Part shown: positions 63,655-64,000 of the stretch, in pieces
How the letters are laid out: every line of letters begins with the position of its first letter
Position numbering within the stretch: the first letter of the stretch is position 1
NCBI RefSeq assembly: GCF_001636295.1
Contig: NZ_CP014209.1
Coordinates: 1,550,001 to 1,614,000, forward strand
Origin: Isoptericola dokdonensis DS-3
GTDB lineage: Bacteria; Actinomycetota; Actinomycetes; Actinomycetales; Cellulomonadaceae
Reading direction: 5' to 3'
Length of the DNA stretch: 64,000 bases
Notes under the pieces: generated by a model
The model's input: only the letters and a program-made list of their open reading frames with translations
What the model was told of the DNA's origin: nothing
Database searches by the model: none
Position numbers and translations under genes: made by a program

Positions 63655-64000
63655 TGTTCGAGAGGTTCACGCGCGACGCCCGGGAGGCCGTCGTCGGCGC
63701 CCAGCAGGTGGCCCGCGAGACGAGGTCCGCCACGATCGACACCCGGCACCTGCTGGTGTCGCTCGTCGACGGCGGCGGGCCGGTCCCCGACATGCTGCGG
63801 TCCGCCGGACTACGGCCCGACGACGTCTCCGCCCGCGCGCGACGGTCCCTCACGTCGGGCGAACCGCTCGACGCGGACGCGCTCGCCGCCGTCGGCGTCG
63901 ACCTCGCCGAGGTGCGTCGGCAGACCGACCAGGTCTTCGGTGCCGGGGCGCTGGACCGGGCGGGACGCCGCCCTTCCCGGCGCGGCGGGCACGTGCCGTT
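63654..64000 (+). CDS. Clp amino-terminal (Clp-N) domain protein, 5' part
   Basis: ATG 63654 overlaps the HTH stop; about 115 residues are visible before the window ends. Clp-N repeat: MFERFTRDAREAVVGAQQVARE, then TIDTRHLLVSLVDGGG, then the start of a second repeat (LTSGEPLDADALAAVG). This substrate-recognition module also occurs alone, without AAA+ domains, in such actinobacterial operons. Whether an ATPase part follows cannot be seen; the operon layout favours a stand-alone Clp-N protein. Inferred link: protein quality control or stress response. Confidence 0.85.
   Translation, partial: MFERFTRDAREAVVGAQQVARETRSATIDTRHLLVSLVDGGGPVPDMLRSAGLRPDDVSARARRSLTSGEPLDADALAAVGVDLAEVRRQTDQVFGAGALDRAGRRPSRRGGHVP

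Overview
The window is very high-GC DNA with dense, mostly minus-strand genes, many GTG starts, leaderless-looking promoters, large secreted polysaccharidases and an ATPase-less sugar ABC transporter. This fits a plant-polymer-degrading actinobacterium of the order Micrococcales, most likely the Cellulomonas/Cellulosimicrobium/Isoptericola group. Genus is inference. I saw no rRNA, tRNA, CRISPR array, insertion sequence or phage gene.

Region 1 (0.5-20 kb) is an L-arabinan/L-arabinose island. It holds a secreted GH43-GH51 fusion arabinofuranosidase, a YtfQ/YtfR/YtfT/YjfF-type (furanose) ABC importer, an orphan paralogous sugar ATPase, a LacI regulator, araA-araD-araB, a secreted GH43 endo-arabinanase and a second LacI regulator. 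LacI-type palindromes (TGTGAGCGCTCACA and variants) sit before the fusion enzyme, the importer and araB. A second motif is shared only by the two secreted arabinanases.

Region 2 (20-27 kb) holds a GNAT gene, purU, a ribbon-helix-helix/DUF4097/DrrAB-like exporter cluster, and a MarR-controlled VOC dioxygenase-like/Rossmann reductase pair with two clear operators.

Region 3 (27-43 kb) holds a ChvE-GguA-GguB sugar importer followed by a ROK regulator and a single-domain sugar ATPase. A 1948-residue secreted amylopullulanase and a fused asymmetric ABC exporter follow.

Region 4 (43-64 kb) carries a housekeeping backbone in one orientation: sucC-sucD-DUF6350-purN-purH-DUF3017-mdh. It is split by accessory genes: MerR/SulP, MFS/ArsR, SDR/TetR, a sugar importer without ATPase, a flavoprotein reductase and an aquaporin. 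purH is preceded by a clear ZTP (pfl) riboswitch. The window ends in a small HTH gene coupled to a Clp-N-domain gene behind a leaderless promoter covered by two palindromes.

Recurring themes are catabolic loci each paired with a local repressor and a readable operator. Each of the three importer operons has a strong hairpin just after its binding-protein gene. Long palindromes with related arms lie in intergenic gaps, and a 20-bp tandem repeat occurs at two loci.
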